This document shows positions 34,119 through 52,600 of a stretch of DNA of 64,000 nt, piece after piece. Source of the stretch: Halichoerus grypus (lineage: Eukaryota; Chordata; Mammalia; Carnivora; Phocidae); the NCBI RefSeq assembly GCF_964656455.1, contig NC_135717.1:6138001-6202000 (forward strand), read 5' to 3'. Within the stretch, counting starts at the first letter, position 1. Each line of letters opens with the position of its first letter. Under the pieces are notes generated by a model that was not told the DNA's origin, ran no database searches, and saw nothing but the letters and a program-made list of their open reading frames with translations. A program made the translations under genes and the position numbers.

Positions 34119-34799
34119 GGCCTGAGCAGGTGTATCAGCTTTCTCTTCCTCAGCAGTGTTGCTCGAGGACCCACTTGGTGCCCTGCTCCAGGCATGTCCC
34201 TACCTTGTCCCTGCATGTGTGTCTGTGTGTCCGTGAGACCTGGGCTGCCCCAGGAACCTCCCAGAGCTTCCTGCTGTAAATAAAAACAGGTTTTGCATCT
34301 GGGGTGGGCAGGAGGAGCAGGGGCCACAAGGCGGTGAGCTGGGGGTCAGGAAGCCGGGCCCGGCAGGATTTGTGGTGCCACCTGGGGCAGGCCCGTCACT
34401 GAGCCCTGGATTTCTTGGGGGACAGTGGGCTACATGCAGCCCGTCTCTAGCGGCTGGGCCCCAACTCCATGCTGTGCCTTCCAGCAGGGCCTCTGGGTCA
34501 GCCACGTGGAAGCTGAGCCTGAACAGGTGGCCATTCTCCTGAGGGGCCGGATAGGTGCCCACTAGTTTCCTGGGGTGTTCAGGGCTCAGACCCAGAGCTG
34601 GGGAGAAGCCTGCCTTTAGCCCAGTCCATGGGCTGCAGACCTGCCAACGGGTTCCTGGTGACACCTGCCAGGTGTGACTGGGCAGGTAGCTTCCCCTCGC
34701 TGAACCTCAGCCTGTCTGTCTGTCATCTGGGGCTGTGGCATCTGAGCACTAAAGTCAAGAACACCTGGGGTGGGGGGATGGGTGAGACAGGTGAAGGGG

Positions 34800-34915
34800 A
34801 CTAAGAGCACACTTATCTTGATGAGCGCTGAGTAACGTATAGAATGGAGTCACTACGCTCTACACCTGAAACTAAGAGAACACTGTGTGAACGCTACTGG
34901 AATTAAAAAAAATGC
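34800..34915 (+). repeat. L1 3' terminal fragment
   Basis: CTTGATGAGCGCTGAGTAAC, GAGTCACTACGCTCTACACC and GAAACTAAGAGAACACTGTG followed by an A run match a carnivore L1 3' end. Confidence 0.8.
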
Positions 34916-34990
34916 CTGGACTGCTTAGAGCTAGCAAGTAAGGAGCATTCAGGAAATGTTGGGTGGTGGTTGTTTTTTGTTCTTTTGGGT

Positions 34991-35094
34991 TTTTTTAAGA
35001 TTTTAAGTCCTCTCTACACCCAACATGGGGTTTGAACTCGCAACCCCAAGTTCAAGAGTTGCATGCTCTACCGACTGAGCCAGCCAGGCGTCCC
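34991..35094 (-). repeat. Older short CAN SINE
   Basis: TTTTTAAGATTTTAAGTC tail, CACCCAACATGGGGTTTGAA, and right end GAGCCAGCCAGGCGTCCC: the short class on the minus strand. Confidence 0.88.
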
Positions 35095-35102
35095 AGTGGT
35101 TT

Positions 35103-35283
35103 AATTTTTTTTTCTTTTTAAATCAGAGAGAGTGAGCACAAGCAGAGGGAGGGACAGAGGCAGAGGGAGAAGCAGGCTCCCCGCTGAGCAAGGAGCCCGA
35201 TGCGGGACTCGATCCCAGGACCCTGGGATCATGACCTGAGCCGAAGGCAGACGCTTAACCAGCTGAGCCACCCAGGTGGCCCC
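35103..35283 (-). repeat. CAN SINE
   Basis: T-rich tail and right end GAGCCACCCAGGTGGCCCC. Flanks share a GTTTTAATTTTT-like duplication. It is adjacent to the older SINE in the same orientation. Confidence 0.9.
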
Positions 35284-35799
35284 TGTTTTAATTTTTAATA
35301 AAGAACTTCCTCTGCTGGGTACTAGTGACAGCATACAGCTGGCTTCCTCACGTACTTAGGTAGCACCGACTACGTGCCAAGCACCCAGGCACTGGGGAAA
35401 GCAGTGTGGACGAGACCCGTGAGAACTGTGTGCATCCAGCTCCGTAAGTCCCAGCTCGGGGACACCGCAGGTGCTGTGAACGAGAACCGCGTAACGAATG
35501 CTCAGTGATGATTCTCTGCGGGGAGACTTCCATCGGGAATAGGGAGCGCTGGGGTAGGGGCCGGTGGCTGAAGCTGCAAACAGCGGTCAGAGAGGGTAAG
35601 GTGGCCTTGGAACATGGACTTGAAGGGCAGCAGCACGGGCTCGCCATGCAGGCCCCCCAGGGGAAGAGCTCTGGGGGCCGGGGGAACAGCCAGTGCAAAG
35701 CCTGAGGCCCGTGGGCCCTGGGATCAGCCGCGGGGCTACCCGGGGAGATGGATTCCCACTCGGGTGGGTCGTGGCTGGATGTGACCCCGCGGGAGCTGC

Positions 35800-35975
35800 G
35801 TCTCCTGAACACCTACTACGTGCCAGGTGTGGCTTAATGTCTTATTTTACCCTCTCAACGCCTCTGGGGGCAGGACTCCTGTTCCCACTGTGCAGGTTGG
35901 ACACTGAGGTTCGGAGGGGTGAGCCATGTGCCCAGGGTCAGTCACCGCGGGCAAGCGTGCAGCCCGGCTCCGCCA
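35800..35975 (+). repeat. MIR/L2-like ancient repeat
   Basis: ACACCTACTACGTGCCAGGT, CTGTTCCCACTGTGCAGGTT and GACACTGAGGTTCGGAGG follow the order of an old MIR3/L2-type repeat. Confidence 0.55.
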
Positions 35976-36486
35976 CAGGCCCCGCGGCTGAGTGGGGAAG
36001 TGGGGAGAGCATGGGTTTGAGAAAGTGCTGTTCACTTCGGGTCTTTCCAGATGAGGAGGACTCTGCCGAAAGGAACCGGGGTGGGCAGAGCTGGGCAGGG
36101 AGGCGAGGGGGCGAAGGGACTGCCCGTCACCCACTGTGGTGTGTAGCCCACCCCGCCTCAGGCTCAGTGGGCGGCAGGGGGGAGGCTGGGGAGCTGCAGT
36201 CCGGGCTGGGCCCAGTCCTGGGGGTGCACCCAGCGGCCCTCTGTACCCGCCTTCACCCCCACAGTCCAGCCAGCCACTCGGGGCCCCGTCCTGCCCTTCC
36301 TGTGGAAGGGACAGCAAGTGGCTTTTCTGGCTGAGGATGGGATGTGTGTGTCAGTCCGTGCCCCTGCCCGCAGGCCCCTGCAGACCGGCCTCCTCCCCTC
36401 GGTCTCCTGGAAACCAGAGCTCCGGGCGCGGAAGGCTGCCTGCTGTGTGCTGGGCACAGCGCTCATCTCATCCTCACCCCATCCTT

Positions 36487-36674
36487 TTTTCTTTTTTTTT
36501 TAAGATTTTCTTTATTTGAGAGCAAGCACGAGTGGGGGGAAGGGGCAGAGGGAGAGGCAGAAGCAGGCTCCCCACTGAGCAGGGAGCCCGACGCGGGGCT
36601 CGATCCCAGGACCCCGGGATCACGACCTGGGCCGAAGGCAGATGCTTCACCGACTGAGCCACCCAGACGCCCCT
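36487..36674 (-). repeat. CAN SINE upstream of the ARPC1B start exon
   Basis: Right end GAGCCACCCAGACGCCCC; flanks CCCATCCTTT and CTCCATCCTTC. It ends about 200 bases before the ARPC1B start-codon exon, in antisense orientation. Confidence 0.93.
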
Positions 36675-36872
36675 CACTCCATCCTTCTGCAGGGGAGGGG
36701 GCCCTCTACCCTTGAGGAAACTGAGGCACAGATGATGAGCGACACAGGCTCAGCACACCCCACTCACGGGAAGGCCAGGCTGGCCCCTGCTGCCCTCCCA
36801 CAAGGTCAGCTGGGGCCTCTTCTGGGATCAGAGGCGGGGCTGACTGGGGGTCCCTTCCCCTCTCGGGCACAG

Positions 36873-36885
36873 GAGCTCAGCGGCC
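36873..36885 (+). other. ARPC1B: ARPC1B 5' UTR part of the start-codon exon
   Basis: The acceptor CCTCTCGGGCACAG ends at 36872, leaving 13 untranslated bases before the ATG. A second AG at 36879-36880 could be used instead and would leave 5 bases. I prefer the first because it sits nearer the pyrimidine tract. Confidence 0.6.
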
Positions 36886-42383
<5,498 letters not shown>

Positions 42384-42653
42384 CCCATGAGACATAGGTT
42401 GCCCTCATCCCAGCTGCTGGGGGAGGGGGTCAGGGAGGCTAAGGATTGCTTTGCTGAATGTTTCTAGGGTAGCAGTTTGGGTCCCCCTGGGGACTGCTCC
42501 AGCTGGAGGGGAGGGAGGGAGGGATGGGAAGCTTTTCTGACCTATTGAAGGAACAGGTGCCTTTTTCTTATAAAGAGCTGCTTTCATTTATTGTTAAAAA
42601 CAAAAATGTTCTCAAAGCACTGTGCTGGTCATGAACTGCAACAACGTGGATGT

Positions 42654-42659
42654 AATAAA
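42654..42659 (+). terminator. ARPC1B: ARPC1B poly(A) signal AATAAA
   Basis: AATAAA lies 271 bases after the ARPC1B stop codon, with a TGTTTGGG/GTGTGTT-rich element about 30 bases downstream. Cleavage is expected near 42675-42685. Confidence 0.85.
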
Positions 42660-43368
42660 AAAAGCAATCATAGAGCTGGTCTCCCGTGTTTGGGAGGAGC
42701 GTGTGTTCTCACGGGCACAGGTCCCTTCTGCTCTACCAGAAAAATTGATCCCGAAGCCCAAGGGCCTTCTCCCTGCTTCCCTTTCCCTCGCAGTCCAGCC
42801 AGGGCGAGGCTGGACCCTGGTGGCTTCCCTGTCACTCGGCAGTCGGATTCCCAGACCAGTGCTTGCATGTTCCAGGCTGCTGCTGGGCTTTAATGGAAAC
42901 TGATTTCTCGACTTGACATTTGCAGCTGGTTTCTGATAAATGTGCATCATTTCCTAAGACCATTTCCCCCCCATTCCTATTTCACGCAGATGGCCTTTCC
43001 TGCGTAACACATGCTTCTGTTACCTAATTATTCAGTCACAGCCGGGTAATGAGTTACATCCACAGATCCTAATTGTGAATGGCCTTACGTTTGCAGGATG
43101 GAAGATACCTAAACATACCTTATCCCAGACTGTTCTAGGGCCAGTCCGTCAGGATATCCCCCAGTCAGAAAAGGCCCGCTCTCTTTTAAATCACAACAAG
43201 ATAGAAATTCTAAGATCCCAGGAGACAGACCCACAACTCCTCTTATTCTAATTGCTTGCCAAGGCCCTCCCAGCCTGTACCAGCCCGCTGTAAGGTGGAG
43301 CTTCTGGTCCCAGAGCTGACGGGACTGTTGTCAGGCCCTGGAAGGCCAGGGAGGTGTCCACATATCTT

Positions 43369-43557
43369 TTTTTTTTTTTTTTTAAAGATTTTATTTATTT
43401 ATTTGAGAAAGAGAGTGAGTATGAGAAGGGGAGGGTCAGAGGGAGAAGCAGACTCCCCGCTGAGCGGGGAGCCCGATGCGGGACTCGATCCTGGGACTCC
43501 AGGATCATAACCTGAGACGAAGGCAGTTGCTTAACCAACTAAGCCACCCAGGCGCCC
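43369..43557 (-). repeat. CAN SINE, full length
   Basis: T18 tail at the left and AAGCCACCCAGGCGCCCC at the right. The duplication CACATATCTTTTTT flanks it. Confidence 0.95.
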
Positions 43558-44399
43558 CACATATCTTTTTTTTATAGCTCACCTCAGGGCTGAAAAGTGG
43601 CCCCAGAATATCAGTGTTCTGAGACCCTGACGAGCAGGCTCTCCTCACTCGGAGAAGGATGAGCAGGAAGCATGCTCTTTGGCTGCAGGGGCCTCGTAGA
43701 TGTGAACTGTCTGCCCTCGTTAGAGACAATACTTGGCTGAAAACTGACAGGCTCAATGTTTTGCTTCTAAGGAGGAGGAAAAGGCATTAGAGGACTAGGT
43801 CGGATAGGGCTGGGCTTCTGTGGCAGGTGGGAAGTACATCAGGGAAGGAGGGGATTGGACCCTGTTCTGTGGTGGACACTAGGGCCACTGGCCAGGCTTT
43901 CTACGCCCTGCCCCACTGGATGTTGAGGACAGTGGAGGGGACAAGCAGCTCATAGTCTGGTGGGGGCAGTTGATGATGACAACCCAATGTTGGGGAGGGA
44001 GCTGGTGGAGCAAGAAAAGGAGGGACTGGGACTGAGGGAAGATTCCACGCAAGTCATAACGTGCAAGAGGGCTGTGAGCAAGAGTCTGACCTTTCTAGGA
44101 GCCAGAGGACTGATGTGCAGGACAGGGATGAGGTGGGTGGTGAGACTGGGAAGGTCCCCAGAGACCAGCTTCTGGCGGTCCTTGGCATTCTGGGGAACCA
44201 GGCCACTAAAATGGGAAGACATGAGGCTGCTGGTGCAGTTGTGTGGGTGTGAGGTGACCTGGGAATAACACAGGCCCTGGGGACCAGCGGGATGCAGGGG
44301 ATGAGGGACAGGGAGGAGCTGGGATGACCTGGGTGAGTGGAGAACACAACTGGGAATATCCTAACACGAGTCATTATGTCCCCACTGTGGGAAGGTTTT

Positions 44400-44577
44400 G
44401 GGGCGCCTGGGTGGCTCAGTTGGTTGTGTCCTCGATTTTCGGCTCAGGTCATGATCTCAGGGTCATGAGATCGAGCTCTGTGTTGGGCTGAGTGTAGAGT
44501 CTGCTTGGGATTCTTTCTCTCCCCTCCCTCTACCCCACCCCCCCAATGTGCACGCACGCACTCAAATCTTAAAAAGG
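44400..44577 (+). repeat. CAN SINE, diverged
   Basis: GGGGCGCCTGGGTGGCTCAG head, unusual TTGTGTCCTCGATTTTCGGC, and a tail reduced to CAAATCTTAAAAA followed by a G run. Confidence 0.88.
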
Positions 44578-45960
44578 GGGGGCGGCCTTGTCACCCCCTT
44601 TTAAGAGAAGACTGAATGCCAGAGAAAGAAGTTACCTCCTCAGAGTCTCACGGGCAGGAGGCAGCAGAGCCAGGATCCAAACTCAGGTCTGACTTCCGAG
44701 CCCCACTGGAGGGGCACCTGCTGAAACGTACCTGATGTGGGTCCGAATCGCTAGCTGAGCCAGGAAGGACATGCTTCGAGCCAGAAGTCTTGCCGACACG
44801 TCACCCCGGTACACAGGTGAGATCTGTACGACCACTCGGAGGCCCGTAGACACCAGGGACATCCTGGCTTCTAGTCTCACACCAAGGTCCAACCAGACAA
44901 GGACAAGTCCCGGGCACACAGGGAGCCCTGCTGGCCCAGCCGTTCCTGCAAAGCCCTGGCTGCCAGCACGTTAGAGGCCACCTCCTCACCACCCCGTGTG
45001 GCTCTAGTTCGGCCGGCTGGCAGCCCCCGGAGCCAAAGACAGAGTACTCTGTCCGTGAACCTTCCAGACAACCACCACCTTCTTGTTCGTCTTCTCAGAG
45101 AACCTCATTTTCACGGCACAGACCTGAACCAGCTCTGCACGACCTCCAAGGGGTGGGGGGCTCTGGCCAACCTCTGAGGTTCAGTCCCGCTTCTCAGGTC
45201 CAGGGTCAGGGATTTTCCACAGGCCAGGGGGAGCTGCAGATGCTGGCAGCTGTGGTAACCCTTCCGGGGCTCCTGGGGCTGTTGACCTCCAGCATGGTCA
45301 AGCCCAGGGGGCGTGGCAGGAGTCCCTGGAAGCCAGGGGCCCAACTCCATCTCTGCCACTAAATCCTCCTTTCTGACCTCAGGCCAAACCCCTGCTTGGC
45401 ACCGGTTACTGACCTCTCAGGACCGTATGCAAAGGATGCTGGTGTTCACAAGGCGGAGTGCCCCTGACGAAGGGGTGCGGGAGCAGGAACAGGCACAGTG
45501 GCCGAGTCTGCAGGCGGCTCACGTGATGGTGCTAAGCCTCAGTTTCCCTGCTGCCATCCCCACCAGGGTGGTAAGGATGGCATGAGGTCATGCCCAGCAG
45601 TCATGCCAGGTATTGGGATGCTCCTCCCAGCACTGAAATCCTGACACTGTGAACACCAGGGGCACCTGGAGGGGAGGACAGGGAGGCACGGTGCTGCTGC
45701 TATGGACCGTGGACCGGTCCCTGGTCACTCTGGCTTAGGGTCTACCACACTTGGGTTAAAGGAGGGGAGGGACGAACTCTGTATCCCGAGGTCTCTCCTA
45801 GCTCAGATGCCCAGGGACCAGTCCCCACACCCGGCTGGGTGCTGCCAGAACCTCGTGCGGCAGACCTGCCCGAGAGCAACACCATGCCCTGCTGGGGAAA
45901 AGGGCCCAAGCACAAGGGCCCAAAAATGGATCACAGAACAAAGATTATGATAATGTCAAG

Positions 45961-45966
45961 TTTAAT
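45961..45966 (-). terminator. PDAP1: Possible PDAP1 poly(A) signal ATTAAA
   Basis: TTTAAT on the plus strand reads ATTAAA on the PDAP1 strand, about 645 bases after the stop codon. No canonical AATAAA was noticed between it and the stop codon. Cleavage would fall near 45935-45950, giving a 3' UTR of roughly 660 bases. A weaker or more distal site cannot be excluded. Confidence 0.5.
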
Positions 45967-46609
45967 CTGCCAAATATACAAGTTGGACTTGTGGAGTATG
46001 TTTTGCCTGGGTGCTGCACAGTAAACAGAGGCTTCTTGAAATGATCAACGGGGAAGGTTAAGAATGGGCCCTAGCGCTGGCCAAAAGGGTGGGGATGGGG
46101 CGGGGAAGGGCAGAGGGGACTGGCTGGGGACGAGCCATGACCCTCATGGACCCAGGGGCACGGGCTCCCAGACGACAGCCCCTCTGAGTGAGCACCCAGG
46201 CAACACAGACCGGGGCCGGTTGTTGCAAACTTGTCAGCAGCTGCCCCCCCACACAATCAGCCCCTACCGGGCAACCTACGGGACAAATGGAAGCTCTTCT
46301 TACCCCACCTCCCAGGCACCCCCAACAAGAGTTCTGAATTCTAAAAACAGCAAAAACATTCGAATGGTTACATATGAAATGCTGTCCCGCATCTTTCTGT
46401 CTCAAAGATAGCAGCCGCTCCCTCCCCCCAGCCCTCCCCACCATCCCCCCAAACAATTTCTGTGCCAAGATGAAAAGGAGGCCCCAGGCTGCGGGGGCTC
46501 CTTGCCGTGAGGGGCTGCTGCTGCGGCGGCGCCAGGACGGGGCAGGCGAGACTCGGCAGAGGGCCTGGCGGCGCGGCCGGACCCCTGGGGCCTCCTCCCG
46601 CAGGCCGTG

Positions 46610-49600
46610 CTACTTATTCAGGGACAGCGACTGCATCCGTTTTCCCGACAAAGTCGCGTCATCCTTTGCTGAGGGCGGGAAGGGAAGGGCAGGTGTTAAC
46701 GTGACACCACCCCTCCGACACACACGCGCCCACACACCCCGGGAGCACGGCACTGAGGGCTCGAAGACCACAGAAAACATTCGGGGCAACGGGCTCCGCC
46801 GGCAGAGGAACAGGCCTGGGGGGAAGAGGGTTCCTGTGGAAGCCACTGCGCCCTGGTGTCCAGACATTCCCGTCACATTTGGGGGGCTGCCCCCTGACAC
46901 AAGCCCACCACACAATCTACGGGGCAAAGAAGAACCTCTAACCACCCCCAGGCGAAACCCCACAATTACACCCTCTCCCCGTGGGCGCTGCAGCCTCTGA
47001 CCAGCAACAACAGTCCAAGGCCTTTCCTGCTTGGGGTCTGGGAGGAAAGAGCTACCAGTGGGGAGCTGGGACAGCAGGCTACCTCCAGTGTAGTGTGACA
47101 ACCCTGGGGCAGCTGATCTCCCCCTTCTAGGCCTCGGTTTCCTCGTGATTTGGTGAGGAGGCAGGACAGCAGATCCCTAAGGGCTCTTGTGGCCCCACGT
47201 GTACAGAGGGGTGCGTGAGACCAGGAGGCGGAAAGTCATGAGTCAAATGCTCCTATAAACCAGACCAACTCCCCACAGCTCCCGCCACCAACCTCTGACC
47301 CCACTGGAGGGAGAGCACGGAAGAGGGAGAGCTGGGCCAGATTTCATCCGGGGTGCATGTGAGGTCCAGCCCACGCCTGCCCTACCCTCTCCAGCCCCTC
47401 AGATGGACAGCGGTTCCCCGAGGCAGCTCTCCCGACTACACAAGGCACCAGATACCTTAGCAGGACCGTCCAGCCTGGAAGGTATGCCCTAGCTGCATCC
47501 CTGCGGCTTCCGTCGGCTGCTGTGCACGGTGCTCTGCTTAGATTCAAACCCTAGTCTGACTCCGGGCTGCTGCTGGACGCTCCCCGCACCCTAGGACGTG
47601 GTGGGCAGGAACGCCCACCTCCACGTGACGAGAAAGGCACATGCATGTACCCACAGGCTGGGTCTCTAGCCAACAACCCAACCCCATCCCATCACACAAC
47701 AAGGACACTGAAGCGCAGGGTTTGGTGGCTTGCCCAGAACCAGAGTCAGGCAGCCACACGAGCTCACCACTCACCTTTCCTCTCTTCTTCTTTCTTCCTG
47801 GCAGCCTCTTCCCGCTGTTTCCGGATGATCGCCAGCCGGGCAAGGTCAGCTTTGGCTTGCTCTGTCTTCCCAGCTAAATGCATTTTCATGTAGCGCTCCT
47901 TTGCTTTCTGCTTCTCGATTTCTTCTCTGTTTGGATAAAATGGTGTCACAGGGAACATATTCACAACCATTATCAGCTGAGCTGAATGTGGAAGCCAGGA
48001 TAGAAGCCAAGTCCTCGGGCCTGGGGCCCAAGTGGAGGAGGGCACCCTGGCTCCGCATACCCCCTTCGTGATGGACACTCACCAAACAAGCAGAGGCACG
48101 GGCCTGGACCTCTGACGGACAGACTTAAGGGGCTGGAGTAAGTTCAAGTGGTGCAGCAGCTTCCCCAGACAGCAGAGGATGGGGGTGAGCTTAGCACAGA
48201 GTGAACAATGTCTGCACTCGGGGGTAAGGGGGTGCTAACTAGGGTCTCGTGTCCACAGCGAGAAAGGAGGACCAAAAACCAAGTGAACAGTGTATCCAAA
48301 GATGAGCAGGAGGAGGAAGGCACTGGAAACCACATTCTGTGAGGGGTAGAGAAGGGAGTGGACCAAGTAGCCCCAGATGGGAACCACACCCACCCAATCT
48401 CAGGTCAACAGAACACAGCACATTCTCAATCAGGGCAGCTCAGATGTGTAAGAGACTGCCCTCCAGGGTGTGAGCCCCCACTGAGGAGGGTGTGGGAATG
48501 AGAGCTAGGCTCCCACAGGACAAAGGTGTCAGTAAGTCACCAACCCAGTAGGTAGAAAAAGAGGTGATGGAGGATCTTCCTCCCAGGCCTGAGATTTTGA
48601 ACTGGAGTGAGCACACTTTTCACTGTGCTATTGGATGGTCCCACTTATACCAGGTTCCTGGAAGAGCCAAGTACTGGAGGAGGGGGCAGGGAAGCCCTGC
48701 CTAGCAGGAGCCTGGGGGAAGGACCTGGCCTCCCGGAGGCCTTCACAGCACACGGCACTGAGTAATAAGAAACAAAACATGGGGACGGGCCCGACAGAAG
48801 GAGAGAAGGCCAGCCACCGAAAGTCAGGAGACTCTGGATAAGAAACGTGCTACAGAGATGAGACTAGAATACCTCTCAGCTCAGCAGATCCTACCCTGGG
48901 AGGTAGGTGCAGAGCCAGGAGCCTCTAAGCTAAGCAGCAGAGATCCAAACCTGGTGGGGGGGGGGGGGGCAGTATGCCCTGGAGGCATCTGGAATGATGA
49001 GCAAGGCTACCAAAGGCTCTGCAAAGCCCCCTCAGTGAAGGCTAAGTGCCAGGCAGGATGCTGGACCTTATGGCTTTCACTCTGCAACCTCAAAAAGCAG
49101 GGGTAACAACAGGATCCCCTTTTTACTGTTGAGAGGGAAACTACCAGAAGGCTAGAATCCTTAGTGGCCTCTAATCACACCCTGAGCTCATGAGCCTTCC
49201 CTGTGGGGTTTTCTAGACCCCTCAGCCATCATGGGGTTAGCACAGGAAGGCAGATTTAAATCCTAGCAGCCCAGGAAGGAAAAAAAAAAACAGGGCAGCT
49301 TTCCCTAGAGGACTTCAACCTCTTGTAAGGCCCCTGGTATCAGCCGGCGGCCATGCAGAGTCAGGGCACTACTTGTCAAGCAATGGCCGTGTGCAGAGCA
49401 CTCCAGTCCTGGACTGAGGCCCTCACACAACCCAGAGGAGGCTGTCCGCAGCTCCATTTCCACCTGGGATTTGGGGAGCCCTCAGGCAGCCAGCACACCT
49501 CTCTGCACTGTGCGGCCTTCTCCCACACCCCATGGCAGTGACACCAGAAGAATGCAGGCCAGCAATGGTCAGATCAGGCCGGAGAAGGGAAGTGTCCCTG

Positions 49601-52600
49601 GAACGGGGTGCCCTGGAGGAAGGGACTATAGAATAACCGTCCGTATCCTTGGGCATTACTTCAGGTGCAATGCTCAGGTCCCAATCTGTTGTTCTATTTT
49701 TCCCTGCTGGGTTCCTACTAGTAGAAAAAAATTATTTTTGTTTTGTGTTTTTGGAGAAGCTTCTATAGAGCCTTTGGGGAATAAGATGAAACAAAAATAA
49801 ATGCTGTAGTTGGAGCCCCGACCCAGTCACTGGGAACCTCAGAGCCCAGGAGGCAAGGGCAGGGGATCTGAGCGCCTCAGCCACGCCCCCACTCTGCCCC
49901 GCCCCGCAGGCCAGCCCCCGGCCCACGTGCCCAGGTCTCAAGCCCAGCAGCAGTGATTACCGTTCTCTCCTTGAAAGTTCCTTGGGCCCATCCAGGTCCA
50001 ATTGTGTGACCTTTTTGGTTGTCTGTGCCACCCGGTTAGGGTTCTCGATGTCGATGAGCCCCTCCACGCCTTTGCGCTTTTGCTAAGATGGGACAAGAAG
50101 CTGGCTGTTGGAGAAGTTTAGTCCTGCAGAGCCCCTGAGGGCCACTCCCACCGTCTCCCAACAGCCCACCTGGACGGGGACAAACTCCTGCTCCACCCCC
50201 CGGCCCAACATGATGCTCGGCCTGAGCCTCACAGTGGGAATAGCACTCAGGAGAGTCTTCACCAGCCTGGGAGGTACAAGGACGGTGAGTGCACACGACT
50301 AGAGCCCAATCTATGCCGAGTCCCAGCAACCAGGGATTATTCTCTGTTTCGGAGGTGAAAGAACAGACACAGGACTAACTAACTTGCCTAAGGCCAACCA
50401 GGAAGTAGACAGCAGGTGGGCTGAGAACCCAAGCCCAACTCACAAGCTCTCAACACAGAGCACTATGCCCCCACTGCAAGCCCAGCCCCTGCAAGCAGTT
50501 TTCCATGGAATCTCACGGATGACTGCAACAGCACTGCTGGATCCCCGGGGCAGGCCAGGCCAAGGATGTTCTCAGGACCAATTCCAACTCCCAGCCATCT
50601 CAGCTGAGGGGACGGAAATGACTTGAGAATGAGCCACGAGATCACAATCAGTTCTAGTAAGCTGCACCTCCCACCTCCCCTGGGGGAAGTTCAGCAAGAG
50701 CACAAGTCCTCAACGTAACAGGCTGGGTCCAAGTTTCAGGTCATGTCGAGCCCAGCTTTTCTCTTTAAGTGACCAAGGAGACAGCTTCCAAACAGCAGTG
50801 AATCTGACACAGAGCTCCAGACACCAACAGCCAATCCAGCTACCTGTAAACGCCTCCACTTGGTTACTGACATCGCGAAGTGAACGTGCCTCACGCACCC
50901 TGCTCCTTCCAACCATCCTTAGGCCATAGCCTTATGCCTCCTTCCCTCAGCCCCTGAAGCCACCCCTCGGCAAACCCCAATGAGCCCATCTCTTAAAACG
51001 TGGTGTGAATCTGCCCGCTCGTCTCCACAGCCACTGCCTCCATCCCAACACAAGTCAGTTTCTTGTCTGGAGACCTGTTGCCATTTCCCTGCTTATAACC
51101 TCAACACCCTAGGATTTACTCTTTGCAGAGAAGCCAAAACCACCTTTCAAAAGCAAGTCTGGTCATCTCTCCCTCCCACTTCAAGGCCTCCACCAGCCGC
51201 CCCCCACCCACAACAGTGAAAGCCAAACCCCTTCAAGTGCCACACAGGAGCTGCCCTTGCGAACCCCTCCTCCCTCCTCCCTGGCCACGCCTCCCTGCAT
51301 CCACCAAGGCACAGGCCCCAGCAGCCTCCTGCTGCTCCTGTTCCCGCCCCAGGGCCCCCGAGTTTGCTAACCCAGCCGCCCGGACTGCTCTGCACGGTAA
51401 TTTTCACACACCTGCCTCCAGCCCGTTTGTTCAGATCTCAGTTTGAAAGCCACGTCCTCACCACACACTACTTCACGTACCCATGATCACAGTCCATCTT
51501 GTTCATAATACCTGCCACTACTTGAAATTATGCTGTGCGTTTACTTCCTTACTGTAACTCCCTATTAGGACATAACCCCTTCTGAGCAAGGACTCTGTCC
51601 GCATCTACATTGGAAATGGTAATCAAAAGGCACTCGATCAACGTTTGCTGACTGAATGAGTCCAAGTCCCAGGCCTCTACCGAACGCAGTACCTGGTAAT
51701 CGTCTTCTTCATCTTCACTCTCATCTGAGTCTAAGGATTTCTTCTCCTTTTTGGGGTCACCTGCAGCCCCATCTCCACCTTCTTCTCCTTGTTCCTCTTC
51801 TTCCTGTTTCAGAAATGGACAACCTGCAAAATCAAAAATGCACAAACCCCCTAGACTGTGACCCCTGCTCCCATCACCTCCAGACTGTGGACCCAGAGAA
51901 ATTAAGCCCCAGAAGGCTGGGACCAAGTAGGAGAAGGGTCCTACTCTGAGACCCTAGTCCTAGTAGGGGACCTGGGTCAGAGGCAGCCTATCTACTCGGC
52001 TCCACAGCCTGAAAGCCATTCCCACAGTCCAACCTGGGGGAGAAGTTCATCTCCCAGGGTCAGAAAAACTCAGCTGTGGGGCTGGAAACCACAGTCCTGC
52101 GCAGCTCCCCTCCTGCTTCCCCAGCTGCCACACGCAGCTGCCAGATCCTGAGCCAGTCCTCCTCTGCTCTCCACTCCCACAGTTAATGGCAGGCCAGCCA
52201 CTCCAACCTGCCCATGCAGAGGCCTTGCTGCATTGGCTTCCTAAGACAACACCCAACATGCCGCTTCCTTCCACTTTTCTTGCTTCCCCACCAAAACTAT
52301 TCCTAACAAAAACAGTAGGTCCTTCCCCCTTAGCACTTGCCCACACATTCTCCAAGGTCCTGTTTAGCTGCCAGCCCCTCCGTCAAGCCCTCCTCCCCTC
52401 TCTCCCAGAACATGTGGCCCCTCCCTTCTAGGGGCTCCCAGGCACTTCACAGCTGTGTCACTCATCGGGCCTGACTATGCTCTTTTCGGCCCTTATCCAG
52501 GGGCAGATCTAATGGTGTAGTCAGGGATGTGGACATCAACGATGATGGAAACATTCTATTTCCTGACAATAGGCTGGAAAAAACACTGCAGGAACAGAGT

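Larger units (their letters stand above)
29564..36872 (+). other. ARPC1B: ARPC1B intron 1 (inferred)
   Basis: It contains a guanine-rich duplicated segment next to its donor, two MIRs (30355-30540, 30570-30690), the minisatellite 33652-34118, an L1 3' end and three SINEs. The remainder is GC-rich sequence in which I recognise nothing. No alternative first exon can be assigned from sequence alone. Confidence 0.5.
42685..45940. other. Convergent intergenic region ARPC1B / PDAP1
   Basis: About 3.3 kb between the two gene tails. It contains two SINEs (43369-43557, 44400-44577). The rest is GC-rich and appears unique; CTAAGCCTCAGTTTCCCTGC near 45533 hints at a MIR scrap. No gene is supported. Confidence 0.65.

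Noticed and set aside
33427..34327. Long overlapping minus-strand frames rich in His-Thr-Ala repeats
   Set aside because: They arise because the minisatellite has few stop triplets in any minus-strand frame. The 53-bp unit shifts frame, so no protein repeat can be maintained.
46100..46560. Possible additional gene in the PDAP1 3' region (frames 46058-46468 and 46374-47000)
   Set aside because: These overlap the PDAP1 3' UTR and last exon and have low-complexity GC-driven composition. A long PDAP1 3' UTR explains the region.
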